64,000 nucleotides of DNA from Acidobacteriota bacterium (GCA_003224085.1 QHYK01000049.1:113163-177162), one strand, 5' to 3'. Counted from the stretch's first letter, positions 18,247 through 28,240 are shown. A program made the numbers and translations. Notes: generated from the letters alone by a model not told the origin.

Positions 18247-19689
18247 TCACTCCGCCGAAAACTCCAATTTCGCCACCTTCTTGTCTTTCGTCAGCCCAAT
18301 CGAAACCATCATCGTCATTTCCGGAAACGTCGCGCGGTACCGGTAATCCCTTTGCTCGCCTTCTTCCGTTCGTTCCATCAATTCCAGCGACTTCACCTCT
18401 CCAAATTCCTTTAGCGCCGGCCCCAACTCCTTCATCCCGTCAGGGAAGAGTTTTTTCTGCAACTCCTCTGTGAACTGCTCCGGCTCGGCTTTCTCATCGG
18501 CAATGGCGCGCAGCAGCTCTCTGACCATCTGCGTCACCTGCGGCTCTTTGTCCGCAATCGGCTTCTCTTCGGGCGCTTTCAGTGCCGGATTGTAAATCGC
18601 CGCCACTCCCGACGTGATCTTCTTCGGATTTGCATGCCCCGAATCCAAGTTCGTCAACGCCACCACCGTCAAGCGGTCATCCAGGTATCGCGCGATATAG
18701 GTCGTAAATCCCTGCCACGCTCCGCCGTGCTCAATCACCCGATGTCCGTTCACGTTGTTTATTTCCCAGCCGAATCCGTAGTTTGCCTTGTTCGGCTTGC
18801 CATTGTTCAGCTTCTCCACTGTCCACATGCGGTCCAGGCTTGCTTTCTTCACTAGCTTTTCCGTGTACAGCGCCGCATCCCACTTTTGCAGATCCTCTGC
18901 GGTGAAATACAGCGCGCCATCCGCGGTCGAGTTTAGCGTGGGCGATACCCATTCCTGGTTCTTCAATTCGCCTTTCACCAGCCGGTAGCCCGCCGCACGT
19001 CTCGGGATAATGTCTTCTTCACTGATGATGCGCGTTCGGCTCATTCCCAGAGGCTTGAAAATCCTCTCTTGCAGAAAATCCCCGTAGAATTTCCCCGTCA
19101 CCTTGTGAATCAAAATCCCCAGCAGCACGTAATTCGTATTCCGGTAACTCCAGTCTTCACCCGGCTTGAAATCCATCCTCATCTCGGTAATTTTCTTGTA
19201 AAGCTCGTCTTCCGTGAAATCCATCCGAATGTAGAATGGCCCGCCAACCTTTGTCCGCGCTCCCGTTTCATATTCGCCCAACCCCGAAGTGTGGCTCAGC
19301 AGGTTGTGCACTTTAATGTCGTTCCACGCCTCCGGCGCATACGGAAAATATTTCTTGATGGGATCTTCCAGGCCCACTTTTCCTTCTTCCACCAGCATCA
19401 TCACCGCTGTTGCCGTGAACTGTTTTCCCATGGATCCGGACTGAAAAATCGTGTCCGGCGTCACCGCGGCATCCCACTCCACCTCCGCCAGGCCGTAGCC
19501 CTGTGCTTTAGTTATCCTTCCGTCGCGATAGACCCCCAGCGCCGCGCCCGGAATGCGCTGCCTTTGCAGCTCGCTTTGGACAAACGCGTCCACCCTTGCA
19601 TCTATTTCGTCGGCTCCTGCAAGCTTGCTGCCCGGCGTGACCGCAGCAACTCCCAAAACACAAACGATAAGCATTGCGATTTTTCTCAT
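18247..19689 (-). CDS. serine beta-lactamase-family hydrolase (class C/PBP-like), exported
   Basis: 480 residues from ATG 19689, with AGGAG five bases upstream. A signal peptide (MRKIAMLIVCVLGVAAVTPG) is followed by the SxxK motif in GSMGKQF, the YxN motif in WSYRNTNY, and HGG in EHGGAWQGF in place of KTG. After the catalytic domain comes a roughly 110-residue C-terminal beta domain. Family members are periplasmic or surface esterases, peptidases or beta-lactamases. The reading frame stays open upstream into a GH42-like remnant, but the ribosome site and signal peptide show an independent start. Confidence 0.85.
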   Translation of the reverse strand: MRKIAMLIVCVLGVAAVTPGSKLAGADEIDARVDAFVQSELQRQRIPGAALGVYRDGRITKAQGYGLAEVEWDAAVTPDTIFQSGSMGKQFTATAVMMLVEEGKVGLEDPIKKYFPYAPEAWNDIKVHNLLSHTSGLGEYETGARTKVGGPFYIRMDFTEDELYKKITEMRMDFKPGEDWSYRNTNYVLLGILIHKVTGKFYGDFLQERIFKPLGMSRTRIISEEDIIPRRAAGYRLVKGELKNQEWVSPTLNSTADGALYFTAEDLQKWDAALYTEKLVKKASLDRMWTVEKLNNGKPNKANYGFGWEINNVNGHRVIEHGGAWQGFTTYIARYLDDRLTVVALTNLDSGHANPKKITSGVAAIYNPALKAPEEKPIADKEPQVTQMVRELLRAIADEKAEPEQFTEELQKKLFPDGMKELGPALKEFGEVKSLELMERTEEGEQRDYRYRATFPEMTMMVSIGLTKDKKVAKLEFSAE

Positions 19690-21360
19690 TGGGGCTCCTG
19701 GGGGAACTCTTACGGAACACGTCTTTACTGGCGTTCCAGGCAAAAAAATCCAAATCCCGTCTGCCGGCATCTTCTTCTGAAACAAAAACTTTCCATCCTT
19801 TGACTGAAATTCAACTGCGCCGTCATTGTCAAAATCGCGGGCTCTCCCCAGTTGCCACGGCAAATGCAAAGAAAGGGTCATGTCCGCGAGTTCTTTCGAA
19901 TGATTAAACACAAAGACGATCTGTCGCTGATCGCTCACCAACCGCCGCACATCCATCTCAGAAGTCCCACAGCCAGACACATCAACTTCAGAAGCAACGC
20001 CCGCCGCCTGCGCCAGCGAAGTCACGAGCCGCCTTGTCGCCTCTTCATGCCGTCTCTGATACGCCATTGCCAGAAACGACCCCACCAAAACAGCCTTCCC
20101 CCTCCCATAGCTTTTCTCGACTAATGCAGCTTCGCCGTCTGCGAACCGTGCCAGCACTTGTGCATCAGAAAGCGGCTCCAGCTCTTCCTCAAACGCCTCG
20201 CCACCGACGTCCACCGGCGCCGTCAACCCCAGAAGCTGAGACAATACTTCCGTCTTGATGAGGGGATTGTCGACCGGATGAATGATCTTCTCTCGCGCTC
20301 CGAAAGCCTCCGCCAGGCCGAAACCGGGAATCACTTCGCTTGCAAAGCCCCGCTCATCATTCCACGCCAACCGCGCCTCCGCCACGGCGGTCCCACCACT
20401 CTGCACGTAACGCTTCACGCCTTCCGCCACTTCTCTCGACATCATCACCGGGAAAGGCAGAAACAGAACTTTGTACTGGCCGAGCTTATTGTGAATCACA
20501 TCTTCCGGATGGACGAAATCCACCGGAATCTGTTGTGCGGAAAAAGCGCTATGCAAACCCATGAGCGAGTCGCGTTCTGCATTTCCCAGTTTCGAAAGTG
20601 ACGGCTGCGAACCGCCCACCATGTAAGACAGCCGGTTGTAGAGAATCGCCGCGTGCGCCGGCGCCGGTTTCGCGTTCAATATTTCCGCTCCGTGCCGCGC
20701 GATGATGCGAGCCACATTCCCCGCCGCCTGCGAGCGGTTGGTCAGCGATCCGTCCAGATGGATCAGCCCGTATCCGTTCGATTCGAATCCCGAACTCATT
20801 GGGTACCACGCATAGATCGCAATTTCACGCGCCCCGTGCGCCACGGCCTCCCACATCCAGAATTCTTCCTCGTGGGGCGCCACGGGATCCGCAATGCGCA
20901 TTCCCGTGGCGCCCTGGCCAGCTTGCAATTCGCCGATCCAAAATCCCTTGCTGAAGCTGCGTCCTGCCGAACGCGTAAAATCCAGCCCAGTCGAAAGCAT
21001 GGCGTAAGACCACGGTCGGGTTGACTCTGAGTGCTTGGGGTAGAGTGATGTTCCGGTACCATGCCGCGTTCAACGCACCTAGCGTTTTGTATTTTGCCTT
21101 CAGCCACACCCGGAATCGCGCTTGACTGGAATCGCAGTAGCAAAATTCAGGATTGGTCAATGATGGGAACTCCGCCCAGTTGACGACGTGCGGCTCGCTC
21201 CAGACGTCCCACCCATACAGCGCCGGCGAAAGGTTCGCCGCGCGCGAAAGTGCATCGAACCTGGTCACCTCCTTGCGCACGGCCGCGTGATCGATGCAAA
21301 ATCCCGGCGCCGATTGCGACTCGATAACCGCCCCGCTGCGATCCACAAATCGCCCCTCTG
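19690..21360 (-). pseudogene. GH42-like beta-galactosidase, disrupted by an out-of-frame deletion
   Basis: Two fragments of one GH42-type protein lie in different frames. The first (about 21355-21050) reads GAVIESQSAPGFCIDH, ALYGWDVWSEPHVVNW and ALNAAWYRN. The second starts in the next frame at about 21049 with TSLYPKHSESTRPWSYAMLS and runs through LDFTRSAGRSF and ELQAGQG to the hydrolase gene. In intact relatives these parts are separated by well over 100 residues, so an internal segment is missing, and the N-terminus is missing too. The stop codon is also absent, so the frame runs into the next gene. It is certainly non-functional as a glycosidase. Confidence 0.75.
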
Positions 21361-21547
21361 TTCGAAACCCAACAAGAGCAGCACTGGCCACAAGCAATCC
21401 GCAAATTGGGCCGACAAGACCAGCAGGCCGAGCGAAGCTTTTGGCGCAAACTTCTTCGCTGCTATCGCCAGTGCAAAGTGCCCCAGAAACATAGCCCCGC
21501 ACTATGACTACGGCTCTTCTTACTGTCAATATGTCTCGGTTTGATCT

Positions 21548-21760
21548 TCAGGACACGAGTCGCAAAATCACCGATGACAAGTAAAACGCGAGAAACCCTG
21601 CAAACGCTACCCACAAGAACTTTGCAAAATAGAGCCCGCGAAAAAACCACTCATGTTGTGACACTAGCCGCCGGTCATCATGAGGTGCCAGGGCCTTGGG
21701 GGCAACAGCTCTATGTGTGATGTGTGATGCACCTTGTCCATCCGCAAAACCCTCCAACAA
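21548..21760 (-). CDS. possible small membrane protein
   Basis: 70 residues from TTG, with a C-terminal hydrophobic segment (FFRGLYFAKFLWVAFAGFLA). The start overlaps the small frame at 21711-21884. There is no ribosome site of note and no family. It may be one half of a frameshifted small membrane protein, or noise. Confidence 0.25.
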   Translation of the reverse strand: MLEGFADGQGASHITHRAVAPKALAPHDDRRLVSQHEWFFRGLYFAKFLWVAFAGFLAFYLSSVILRLVS

Positions 21761-21884
21761 TTAGACCAACGCGGATAGCCAGTGCATAACCGACCCATCC
21801 GCCCCTGGCGTGTTCAGCGGCTGCCAGCGAAGTTCCAGCGGGCATGCCGAAGCCCATGAGAATGAGCAATTGCCAAAGCGCCAT
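21711..21884 (-). CDS. possible small membrane protein (57 aa)
   Basis: ATG 21884 opens MALWQLLILMGFGMPAG and a second hydrophobic segment VGYALAIRVGLIVGGF, ending at TAG 21711. It could be paired with, or be the other frame of, the 21548-21760 protein. The frame is open further upstream. Not recognised. Confidence 0.25.
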   Translation of the reverse strand: MALWQLLILMGFGMPAGTSLAAAEHARGGWVGYALAIRVGLIVGGFCGWTRCITHHT

Positions 21885-21994
21885 ACCTAAAGCATCGCCA
21901 CCGTCTGGACCAAGCCCTCTACCCGCATCTGCCGTGCCAGTAGAAAGATCACCTTTCGCTGCTGCCTAGTTGAGTTGACGAAAGGAATTGCGTT

Positions 21995-24214
21995 TCAGTT
22001 GATCCGCAACGAGAACGCAGGGCGGTCGATTGGCTCGATGGGTTTCCCTTTCAGCGCGTCGTGGACTTTGCGCAACAGTCCGTCGCGCGAGAACGGCTTT
22101 TGCAGAAAATATACGCCTTGCAAATGGCTGGGGACTTCGCTGAACTCTTCCGTATATCCGGACATATAAACCACTTTCAAATCCGGGAGCTCCTTCTTCA
22201 GGTGCTTTGCCAGTTCCGGGCCGCGCATCCGCGGCATCACCACGTCGGTGACCAGAATGTCGACTTCGCTCGCGAATCTTTTCCCAATGTCCAGCCCTTC
22301 CTCGCCGTCCGCCGCGGTCAAAACTTGGTACCCGGCCGATTTCAGGAACTCGCACGTCAGCATTCGCACATCGGTTTCGTCTTCGACCAGCAGCACGGTC
22401 TCCTGACCGCCGCGCAATTTTGCCGCGCGTTCTTCCACTAGAACCGCTTCCGCCTTGTCGGGCACTTGCGGGAGGTAAATTTGAAACCGCGCTCCTGCGC
22501 CGGGTTCGGAATCCACGAAAATGTACCCCGAGCTCTGTTTTACCACGCCGTACACCGTCGCCAGCCCCAGCCCCGTGCCTTTGCCCGGCTCCTTGGTCGT
22601 GAAAAAAGGCTCGAAAATTCGGGCCTTCGTGCTCGGCTCCATGCCGTGCCCCGTGTCGCTTATCGCGAGCATCACGTAATCTCCCGGCGCTAGCGGTTGG
22701 CGCGACTGTGCGTAGCGTTCATCCACGCAAACATTTTCCGTTTCGATGGTCAGCGTTCCGCCCTTTGGCATCGCGTCCGAAGCATTCACCATCAAATTCA
22801 GCAGCACTTGCTCCATTTGCCCCGGATCCGCTTGCACGCGCCCTAGCGGCTCGCCGAGCTGCGTCTTATATTCAATGTCTTCTCGCAACAGCCGCTGCAA
22901 CAGCCTGCCCATCTCTACGATCAATTCGTTTAAATCCAAAATTTTCGGCTGCAGCATTTGCCGGCGACTGAAGGCCAGCAGTTGCCGTGTCAACATCGCC
23001 GCGCGGTCCGCGACTCGCCGAATTTGTTCGCAATTCCCGCGCACCGCGTCGGTCGGCTTGATGCGCTCCAGCGCCAGGTCGCTGTTTCCCTTGATCACCG
23101 TCAGCAAATTGTTAAAGTCGTGCGCCACGCCGCCGGCAAGCCGTCCCAGCGCATCCATCTTCTGCGCCTGCCGAAGTTGTTCCTCAAGTTGTTCCCGCTG
23201 CTGCTGGTTGTGTTCCAGCGTGTTGCGCATACTTTCGAACGCTCGCGTCACGCGGGCCACTTCGTCGCCGCCTGCCGCCGTCAGCGGATAGCCGAAATCT
23301 CCTTCTTCCAGCGCTCGCACGCCTTCCATGAGAGATCCGAGCGGCTTGGTAAACGTATCCGAAATCACGTAAACCAGCGTCACGCCCGCGAGCACCACAA
23401 TCAGTCCCAATCCCACCAGCAAATGATTCAGCCGACCGAGCGACGCCAGCGCCTCTTCATCTGACTTCAGCACAATAAAACTCAGATTCGGATGCGCGCC
23501 CGGCAGCAGCTCCAGCGAGCCGGTATAGAAATGCTTTTTGTCGAGCTGCGCGTCCTGCGGCTTGGTTTCGCCCTTGAGCTGCCGCGCAATTTCTTGCTCC
23601 TCCAAAGGCGGCAGCGAGCTCACCTCCACATTTTCGCCACTCTGAAACACCACCTCGCTCGCTAGAATCCGTCCCAGATCCTTGGCTCGCGCCGGATCAA
23701 TCTCGCGTCCCACAATCACTTCGCCCATCTGCACGCTGTTAACCGGCGGATCCTTGTAAAACCTCTTTACTACGACCTGATAAATCTTCTTCCCGTTGAC
23801 CCACCAATCCCGGCCCCCCGCGCCGCGCACCAACTCGCGAATGCTTTCGCTTGCCACATCCGCCGGAAAATCCGCAATCCGGCTCTGCAACGCGGTGATT
23901 TTTCCTTTGCCATCCACGAGCGCGAACAGGTCGCACTCCTCCGACTGCCACGGATCGTGGCTCACGTCGTGAATGACGGTCGGGTCGCCGTTCCGCATGT
24001 ATGCCAGCGTGGCCAGCAGCTCCGCTTTGCGGCTCAACACCAGCCGCCTTTGCTGCTCCATGACCCGAAATGTTAGGATGGAATTGCGCGCGTCTTCTTC
24101 GACCTGCCGCTGCGCCTGACCCTGCATGGATTGGCGCACGGCCAACAGCGTCCCGCCGGTCATCGTAGCGATGACCAGCACCAGCGATAGCAAGAACTTG
24201 CTGCGCAGTTTCAT
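21995..24214 (-). CDS. hybrid sensor histidine kinase with C-terminal receiver
   Basis: About 739 residues from ATG 24214 (a longer start at 24361 adds 49 residues with no membrane or domain signal). The order is: TM helix near the N-terminus, a roughly 220-residue extracytoplasmic sensor region, a second TM helix (LLVGLGLIVVLAGVTLVYVI), HAMP, a HisKA box GGVAHDFNNLL with the phospho-His, HATPase_c (N box LMVNASDAM, G boxes DTGHGM and GKGTGLGLATVYG), then a receiver with acceptor Asp in VDILVTDVVMPRM. The ligand is unknown. No cognate output gene is adjacent, so it may phosphorylate a distant regulator. Confidence 0.9.
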   Translation of the reverse strand: MKLRSKFLLSLVLVIATMTGGTLLAVRQSMQGQAQRQVEEDARNSILTFRVMEQQRRLVLSRKAELLATLAYMRNGDPTVIHDVSHDPWQSEECDLFALVDGKGKITALQSRIADFPADVASESIRELVRGAGGRDWWVNGKKIYQVVVKRFYKDPPVNSVQMGEVIVGREIDPARAKDLGRILASEVVFQSGENVEVSSLPPLEEQEIARQLKGETKPQDAQLDKKHFYTGSLELLPGAHPNLSFIVLKSDEEALASLGRLNHLLVGLGLIVVLAGVTLVYVISDTFTKPLGSLMEGVRALEEGDFGYPLTAAGGDEVARVTRAFESMRNTLEHNQQQREQLEEQLRQAQKMDALGRLAGGVAHDFNNLLTVIKGNSDLALERIKPTDAVRGNCEQIRRVADRAAMLTRQLLAFSRRQMLQPKILDLNELIVEMGRLLQRLLREDIEYKTQLGEPLGRVQADPGQMEQVLLNLMVNASDAMPKGGTLTIETENVCVDERYAQSRQPLAPGDYVMLAISDTGHGMEPSTKARIFEPFFTTKEPGKGTGLGLATVYGVVKQSSGYIFVDSEPGAGARFQIYLPQVPDKAEAVLVEERAAKLRGGQETVLLVEDETDVRMLTCEFLKSAGYQVLTAADGEEGLDIGKRFASEVDILVTDVVMPRMRGPELAKHLKKELPDLKVVYMSGYTEEFSEVPSHLQGVYFLQKPFSRDGLLRKVHDALKGKPIEPIDRPAFSLRIN

Positions 24215-24592
24215 TCGTCCCGCGAACTCCTGGAATCGTTCGACGGTCACCCGAAACAGACGCGGCCTTCTTGCTTGGTTTGCTATGCGTCCGCTGACGT
24301 GGCGCTCGGGGACATGCGTCTCGTGCCCGGTGGAGCTGACTTTTTCGGCTGGCGTTCGCATGAGAGGGCTAGGAGACCATGAAGTATGTGTTTTTTAACT
24401 TTTAGCTGTAATAGCCTTTCAGTACTATTTTTCTAGGAAGCGCGGACAGCTGTCCTTCTGGCGCCCTCTGTTCAGCCCTTGAGTAGCGCCAGGCACGTCG
24501 GTCATTTCGAATGAAAAGCGGGACCTCTGCGCCATCGCGCGGCTCTTGCGCGATGAAATCCCTCTTTGTCTTTTCTCCTTCTGCTTTCTGCT

Positions 24593-25144
24593 TCATCTCT
24601 TTTCCCATGGCCGAAGGCGCGGCAGCCACCGCCGCACATTCCGGCAATATTCCTCATACGCCGCGCCAAACATCTTCCGCAGCGTCGGCTCTTCATACCC
24701 AATCACAAACAAATGGACACCGAGCACCACCAGGCAGGCCACGATGACGGCTGCCAGGTTCGCCCGCCCAAACACGACCCACAGCCCAGTCCATCCTGTA
24801 AGGAATCCCACGTACATGGGATTGCGTACGTAGCGGTAGAAGCCGACCACAACCAGTCGCTTCGGCGGTGCGATGGGCGCCGGCGTTCCGTGTCCTGTAC
24901 GCCCAAAGTCCCATACGCACCGCAGCGCCACCGCAAATCCCGGCACCGACGGCACCACCGCGATCCAGCGCCATCGCGCCGCACCGCCCGAGGAGAATGG
25001 CTCCACATGGAAGCCCAACCACACCGGTAATATCCCAAACCACAGCGCAAAGAATCCCGCTCCCACCCGCAGCTCCGCCGCCGCCGTCGCCCAATTCGCA
25101 TCATTCCCCGCATGTGCCGGTGCGTCAGCTTGTGCGCGCATCAT
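24593..25144 (-). CDS. isoprenylcysteine carboxyl methyltransferase-like membrane protein
   Basis: 183 residues with about four hydrophobic helices. The C-terminal half has the ICMT/phospholipid-methyltransferase signature GFYRYVRNPMYVG and later YEEPTLRKMFG..YEEYCRNVRRWLPR. These are SAM-dependent small-molecule or lipid methyltransferases of the inner membrane; bacterial substrates are mostly unknown. It stands alone between the kinase and a 320-bp gap. Confidence 0.75.
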   Translation of the reverse strand: MMRAQADAPAHAGNDANWATAAAELRVGAGFFALWFGILPVWLGFHVEPFSSGGAARWRWIAVVPSVPGFAVALRCVWDFGRTGHGTPAPIAPPKRLVVVGFYRYVRNPMYVGFLTGWTGLWVVFGRANLAAVIVACLVVLGVHLFVIGYEEPTLRKMFGAAYEEYCRNVRRWLPRLRPWEKR

Positions 25145-25471
25145 GATTCACCCCTTTCTTCGGGTGCCCTTCCGAATTTCGAGTGTCCATTTTTAATTTT
25201 CCAACCCCGATGAACTGCTTCTACCTAAGGAAACGACCTCGCGCGATCTTCGGTAACAGCTTTCCTTGTCCTCCACTCTTCAACTCGCCCAGGGAATTAC
25301 TCACCTGCACGGTTACATTTTGAGCCGCGAGGCCATTCCTCCCATACCTACCCGAGCCAGTAAGTCCCAAAGCATCAGCCAATTACGCTGTGGACCCACA
25401 CTTGCCCCAAATCTCCCCAGCATCCGCGTGCCTGGGCGTGGTGAAAGGGCGCGCGGTTGAAGGAGGCCTCC
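25145..25471. other. intergenic, nothing identified
   Basis: A 327-bp gap upstream of the small basic secreted protein. Open frames here are short and mutually shadowing. A promoter for the 25472 gene is expected but no clear pair of boxes was found. Confidence 0.5.
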
Positions 25472-25726
25472 GTGAAGACTATGAAAAACCTGGGCTTGGC
25501 TCTGGTTGCCATTTCTCTGCTCGCGATACCGGCTGCCGCCAAGCAAGGGGCAAAGGGCACGCGCAACAACCATGGTGCTGGCCAGCAGCGTGGCCAGGCC
25601 CGTGCCGAGCAGGTTCAGAACGCGAACAAGAAGGGCGATAAGGACAAGTCCAAAGCCGCCCAGAACCACGGCAAACATAAAGGCTGGGCGAAAAACGGCC
25701 AGCACAAAGCCAAGGGCCACAGCTAA
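25472..25726 (+). CDS. small secreted basic Lys/Gln/Asn-rich protein
   Basis: 84 residues from GTG 25472, with AAGGAGG five bases upstream (ATG 25481 is the alternative). Signal peptide KNLGLALVAISLLAIPAAA, then a low-complexity cationic tail with repeated KG, HK and NG residues. No domain. It may be a periplasmic or surface nucleic-acid- or polyanion-binding protein, but this is a guess from composition. A terminator follows 39 bp after the stop. Confidence 0.6.
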   Translation: MKTMKNLGLALVAISLLAIPAAAKQGAKGTRNNHGAGQQRGQARAEQVQNANKKGDKDKSKAAQNHGKHKGWAKNGQHKAKGHS

Positions 25727-25764
25727 AAGCAGTCTTCCATCGCTGCATTCTATGGATCCGACCA

Positions 25765-25797
25765 AGGGGAGCCGTCCGAACTTCGGCCAGCTCCCCT
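25765..25797 (+). terminator. rho-independent-type terminator
   Basis: AGGGGAGC at 25765-25772 pairs with GCTCCCCT at 25790-25797, leaving a 17-nt loop that can itself form a small CCGAA/TTCGG stem; a CTTTAGTTT tract follows. It lies 39 bp downstream of the small basic protein. Confidence 0.6.
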
Positions 25798-26111
25798 CTT
25801 TAGTTTCTACCTCCTCGTCTCTGCTCTCTAAATTTCCGTTTCTGATCCCGTCTTGAAGATCATTGGGGGAGCCGCGTGATCGTTGGGCAGACGCGGCATC
25901 ACTCCATCGGCCATCCACAGCCATGTCTTTATCCTCGGTTCCGTAGCGGCAGGTCTCTAGCCCGGTGCTTTTGACTTCTTTCTCTGGTACGCGACTTGTC
26001 TTGCCCTTCTTCGAATCGCCGCCATTTCGTTGGCGAGGTGGCGTTTTGCTTTTTCTCAGTGCAAAATGGAATCAGAATGTGCCGAATTGCTGCACGAAAG
26101 AGGCGTGTTCA
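25798..26111. other. intergenic, nothing identified
   Basis: A 314-bp gap between the terminator and the DUF3179 gene. No ribosome-site-associated frame and no repeat was seen. Confidence 0.4.
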
Positions 26112-27134
26112 TTGATAAACACGAAGACCATCTTCGTCCTCGCCATCACTTCGATTGCTTCCGGCGCAAGCCTGGCCGCGCAGAAGCAAGCACAGCCGCG
26201 CTTGCCTTACACCGCGGTCCACGATCCGCAATTCATCCCTGCTTCCTCGGCAACGTTTTTGCACGATCCCGACCGCGTCATCGGCATCACCGCAGGCGCC
26301 GTCGCCAAAGCCTACCCGGCCGCGATTCTCTCGCAGCATGGCCTTGTCGAAGATCAATCCCCCTCCGGTCCGATCGCCGTCACCTGGTGAAGCTACTGCA
26401 ACACGGCCCTCGTGTTCAGGGCCGCCAGCAAGGGACGCGACCTCTATATGGACAATGCCGGCGTCGTCGGCGGCAACGAAGTTTTCCGGGACCGCGAAAC
26501 CGGCAGCCGCTGGCAGCAATCCAGCCTGCAAGCCATTTCCGGGCCGCTCAAAGGCGAGCACCTTGAGCTCTATCAGTTTCTTCTTACCGATTGGCAGGAA
26601 TGGCGCCGCCTGCATCCTGACACACTGGTGCTTAAGCCTCTTCCCGGTTACGCCGACCGCATCCCCGAAAAGAATGAAATGATTCGCCGCGGCCTCTCCG
26701 GTCTAGGCTCCGCGCCTCCTGGCGTGCTTCGCGTGGACCGCCGCCTCCCGCCGCGCACGATGATTCTCGGCCTCGACGTCGGTGCTTCCAGCGAAGCGTT
26801 TCCGCTCTCCGTGCTTCGTGAAGCCCGCGTCATCCACGACGAACTTAGCCGCCAGCCGGTTCTCATCGTCCATCAGCCGTTATCGGACACTACTACCGCC
26901 TTCATAGCGCGCGCAAAAGGGAAGACGCTGCAATTCCGGGCCGCCAATGCGGACGCTACCGAACTCACCGATAAGGAAACCGGCTCGCGCTGGGACGCTT
27001 ATGGAAAATGTCTTTCCGGCCCGTTGAAAGGCTCACAACTCGAATCGCTCATCTTGGAGCCGGAGTATTGGTTTGCCTGGTCGGAATTCCATTCTGAGAC
27101 CAAAATCTATTCCCCCGCTGCACGCAAAAACTAA
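26112..27134 (+). CDS. DUF3179 protein with in-frame UGA at the first Cys of CxxC: candidate selenoprotein
   Basis: About 340 codons from TTG 26112 (AAAGAGG eight bases upstream) with a signal peptide (IFVLAITSIASGASLAAQ). The early domain has FIPASSATFLHDPDRVIGI and PIAVTW, then TGA at 26388 (codon 93), then SYCNTALVFR. DUF3179 proteins usually carry a CxxC here, so the UGA would be Sec of a UxxC motif. The frame continues for 248 codons with a second half repeating the ETGSRWxxxxxxxxSGPLKGxxLE pattern, indicating a two-part protein. A hairpin 13 nt after the UGA fits a bacterial SECIS. The alternative is a recent nonsense mutation. No sel genes are in the window. Confidence 0.75.
26404..26424 (+). 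promoter_or_regulatory. SECIS-like hairpin downstream of the in-frame UGA
   Basis: CGGCCCT at 26404-26410 pairs perfectly with AGGGCCG at 26418-26424 around the 7-nt loop CGTGTTC. The loop begins 21 nt after the UGA (26388-26390) and has a G in its first two bases, as bacterial SECIS models require. The stem lies within coding sequence, as expected for a bacterial element. It has not been folded by computer. Confidence 0.5.
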
Positions 27135-27315
27135 GTCCCGGACAATATTGAAGCGGCGCCCTTTTGGAGTGCGGGCTGCTTGCCGCAGGCAAGCTCGATG
27201 CCGCCTTGCCTCTCTTCTCTGCCTCACGACGGTCAAGCGCCCTAGGCGCGAACCGTCATCTGTTTTCGACGCGATGCGTGCCATCTTCTACGAGCTTCAA
27301 TGACTCGCCAACCCC

Positions 27316-27816
27316 TTACGCCGGCCCCGGCATCGTCAGTGGAGCACCCTTCTTCGCGAAAATCATCGCCAGCAGCTTTGCTGGCTGAGTTTCGCTCGCA
27401 TTGCGCGACACTTCGTGCGTGCTTCCTGGCGCCTCGTAGAACATCTCTCCCGGCCGATAGGTTCTCTCTTCCTGGCCGGAAACCTTGGAGACCACTTTCC
27501 CTTCCAGCACATACGCCAGCACGAAGCCTGCATGGTGGTGCACCTTGCCGACTCTTCCCGGCGCGTAGTCAACTGTACTGACCGTCACCTCCCAATCGTC
27601 CATCGTGAGATTCGGCAAGTCATGTTTGAAAACCAAGTCGGCTCCGGATCGCTCCCCGCTTTGCGTTCCAGCTTGCGGAGCTTCCGATTTCATTGAGAGT
27701 TCCAGCGTAGAAGCACGACCCGCCACTCCGGTCCGTGCCTGCACCTCGGCCGCTCCCAGGTGGTACAACAAGGCAATCGCTCCGGCAAACGTATCTCTTC
27801 GTGTCATGGTCATCAT
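27316..27816 (-). CDS. cupin-domain protein, probably Tat-exported
   Basis: 166 residues from ATG 27816. The N-terminus MTRRDTFAGAIALLYHLGAAEVQA looks like a twin-arginine signal. A single cupin follows, with the metal-binding His set in GKVHHHAGFVLAYVLEG and the second motif in GEMFYEAPGSTHEVSRN. Cupins of this size are dioxygenase-like or binding proteins; the substrate is unknown. A longer frame upstream of 27816 has no domain. It is convergent with the DUF3179 gene. Confidence 0.75.
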   Translation of the reverse strand: MMTMTRRDTFAGAIALLYHLGAAEVQARTGVAGRASTLELSMKSEAPQAGTQSGERSGADLVFKHDLPNLTMDDWEVTVSTVDYAPGRVGKVHHHAGFVLAYVLEGKVVSKVSGQEERTYRPGEMFYEAPGSTHEVSRNASETQPAKLLAMIFAKKGAPLTMPGPA

Positions 27817-28240
27817 GGCCCGATTATACTCGCCGCCGCTCTCTGTGCGGCAGCCGACCTTCAGGGCGGTCAGGGCGGTTCTTTTCCCTTTATAGGGCAC
27901 AATATGGCAGATCCCGGGGAGTTGGAAAACCGAGTTGTGGCGCAGTTGATCCTGTTTTCGGCGAAGGGACACAGCGCCCGTGCGGAAAGTTTTCAAACCA
28001 TTTCAACGTCTGCTTGCGCTGAGGCTAGTTGGCGCAGAGCATAGACCCACGAAGATAGCGCCGTCAAGGTGCTATCTGGCAGGCGCTATCGGCAACTAGC
28101 CAAATTTCTTACAAGTAGCTTACAAAGAATTTACCAGGTGTTTGTCCTCTCGCATTCCAAGCGCGTCCTGAATAGTCCATTCATGTAGACGCGGGCTGAC
28201 TTGGCCTGGCCTAAATGAACCAAAACGAAAAGAATCTCAC
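27817..28240. other. intergenic, nothing firm
   Basis: A 424-bp gap between divergent genes. A short plus-strand frame near 27900 (MADPGELENRVVAQLILF) is noted but lacks a ribosome site and family. AT content rises towards 28100-28230, where a promoter for the 28241 gene probably lies. Confidence 0.4.

Noticed and set aside
20653..21024. plus-strand frame across the GH42 remnant
   Set aside because: Antisense shadow; the minus strand holds recognisable GH42 segments.
25313..25924. 203-residue minus-strand frame with hydrophobic stretches
   Set aside because: Antisense of the small secreted protein and its terminator. The plus-strand gene has a strong ribosome site.
26388..26390. UGA as a plain stop with a new gene starting downstream
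   Set aside because: No ribosome site with a good start follows for some distance, and the DUF3179 motifs continue in frame immediately on both sides of the UGA.
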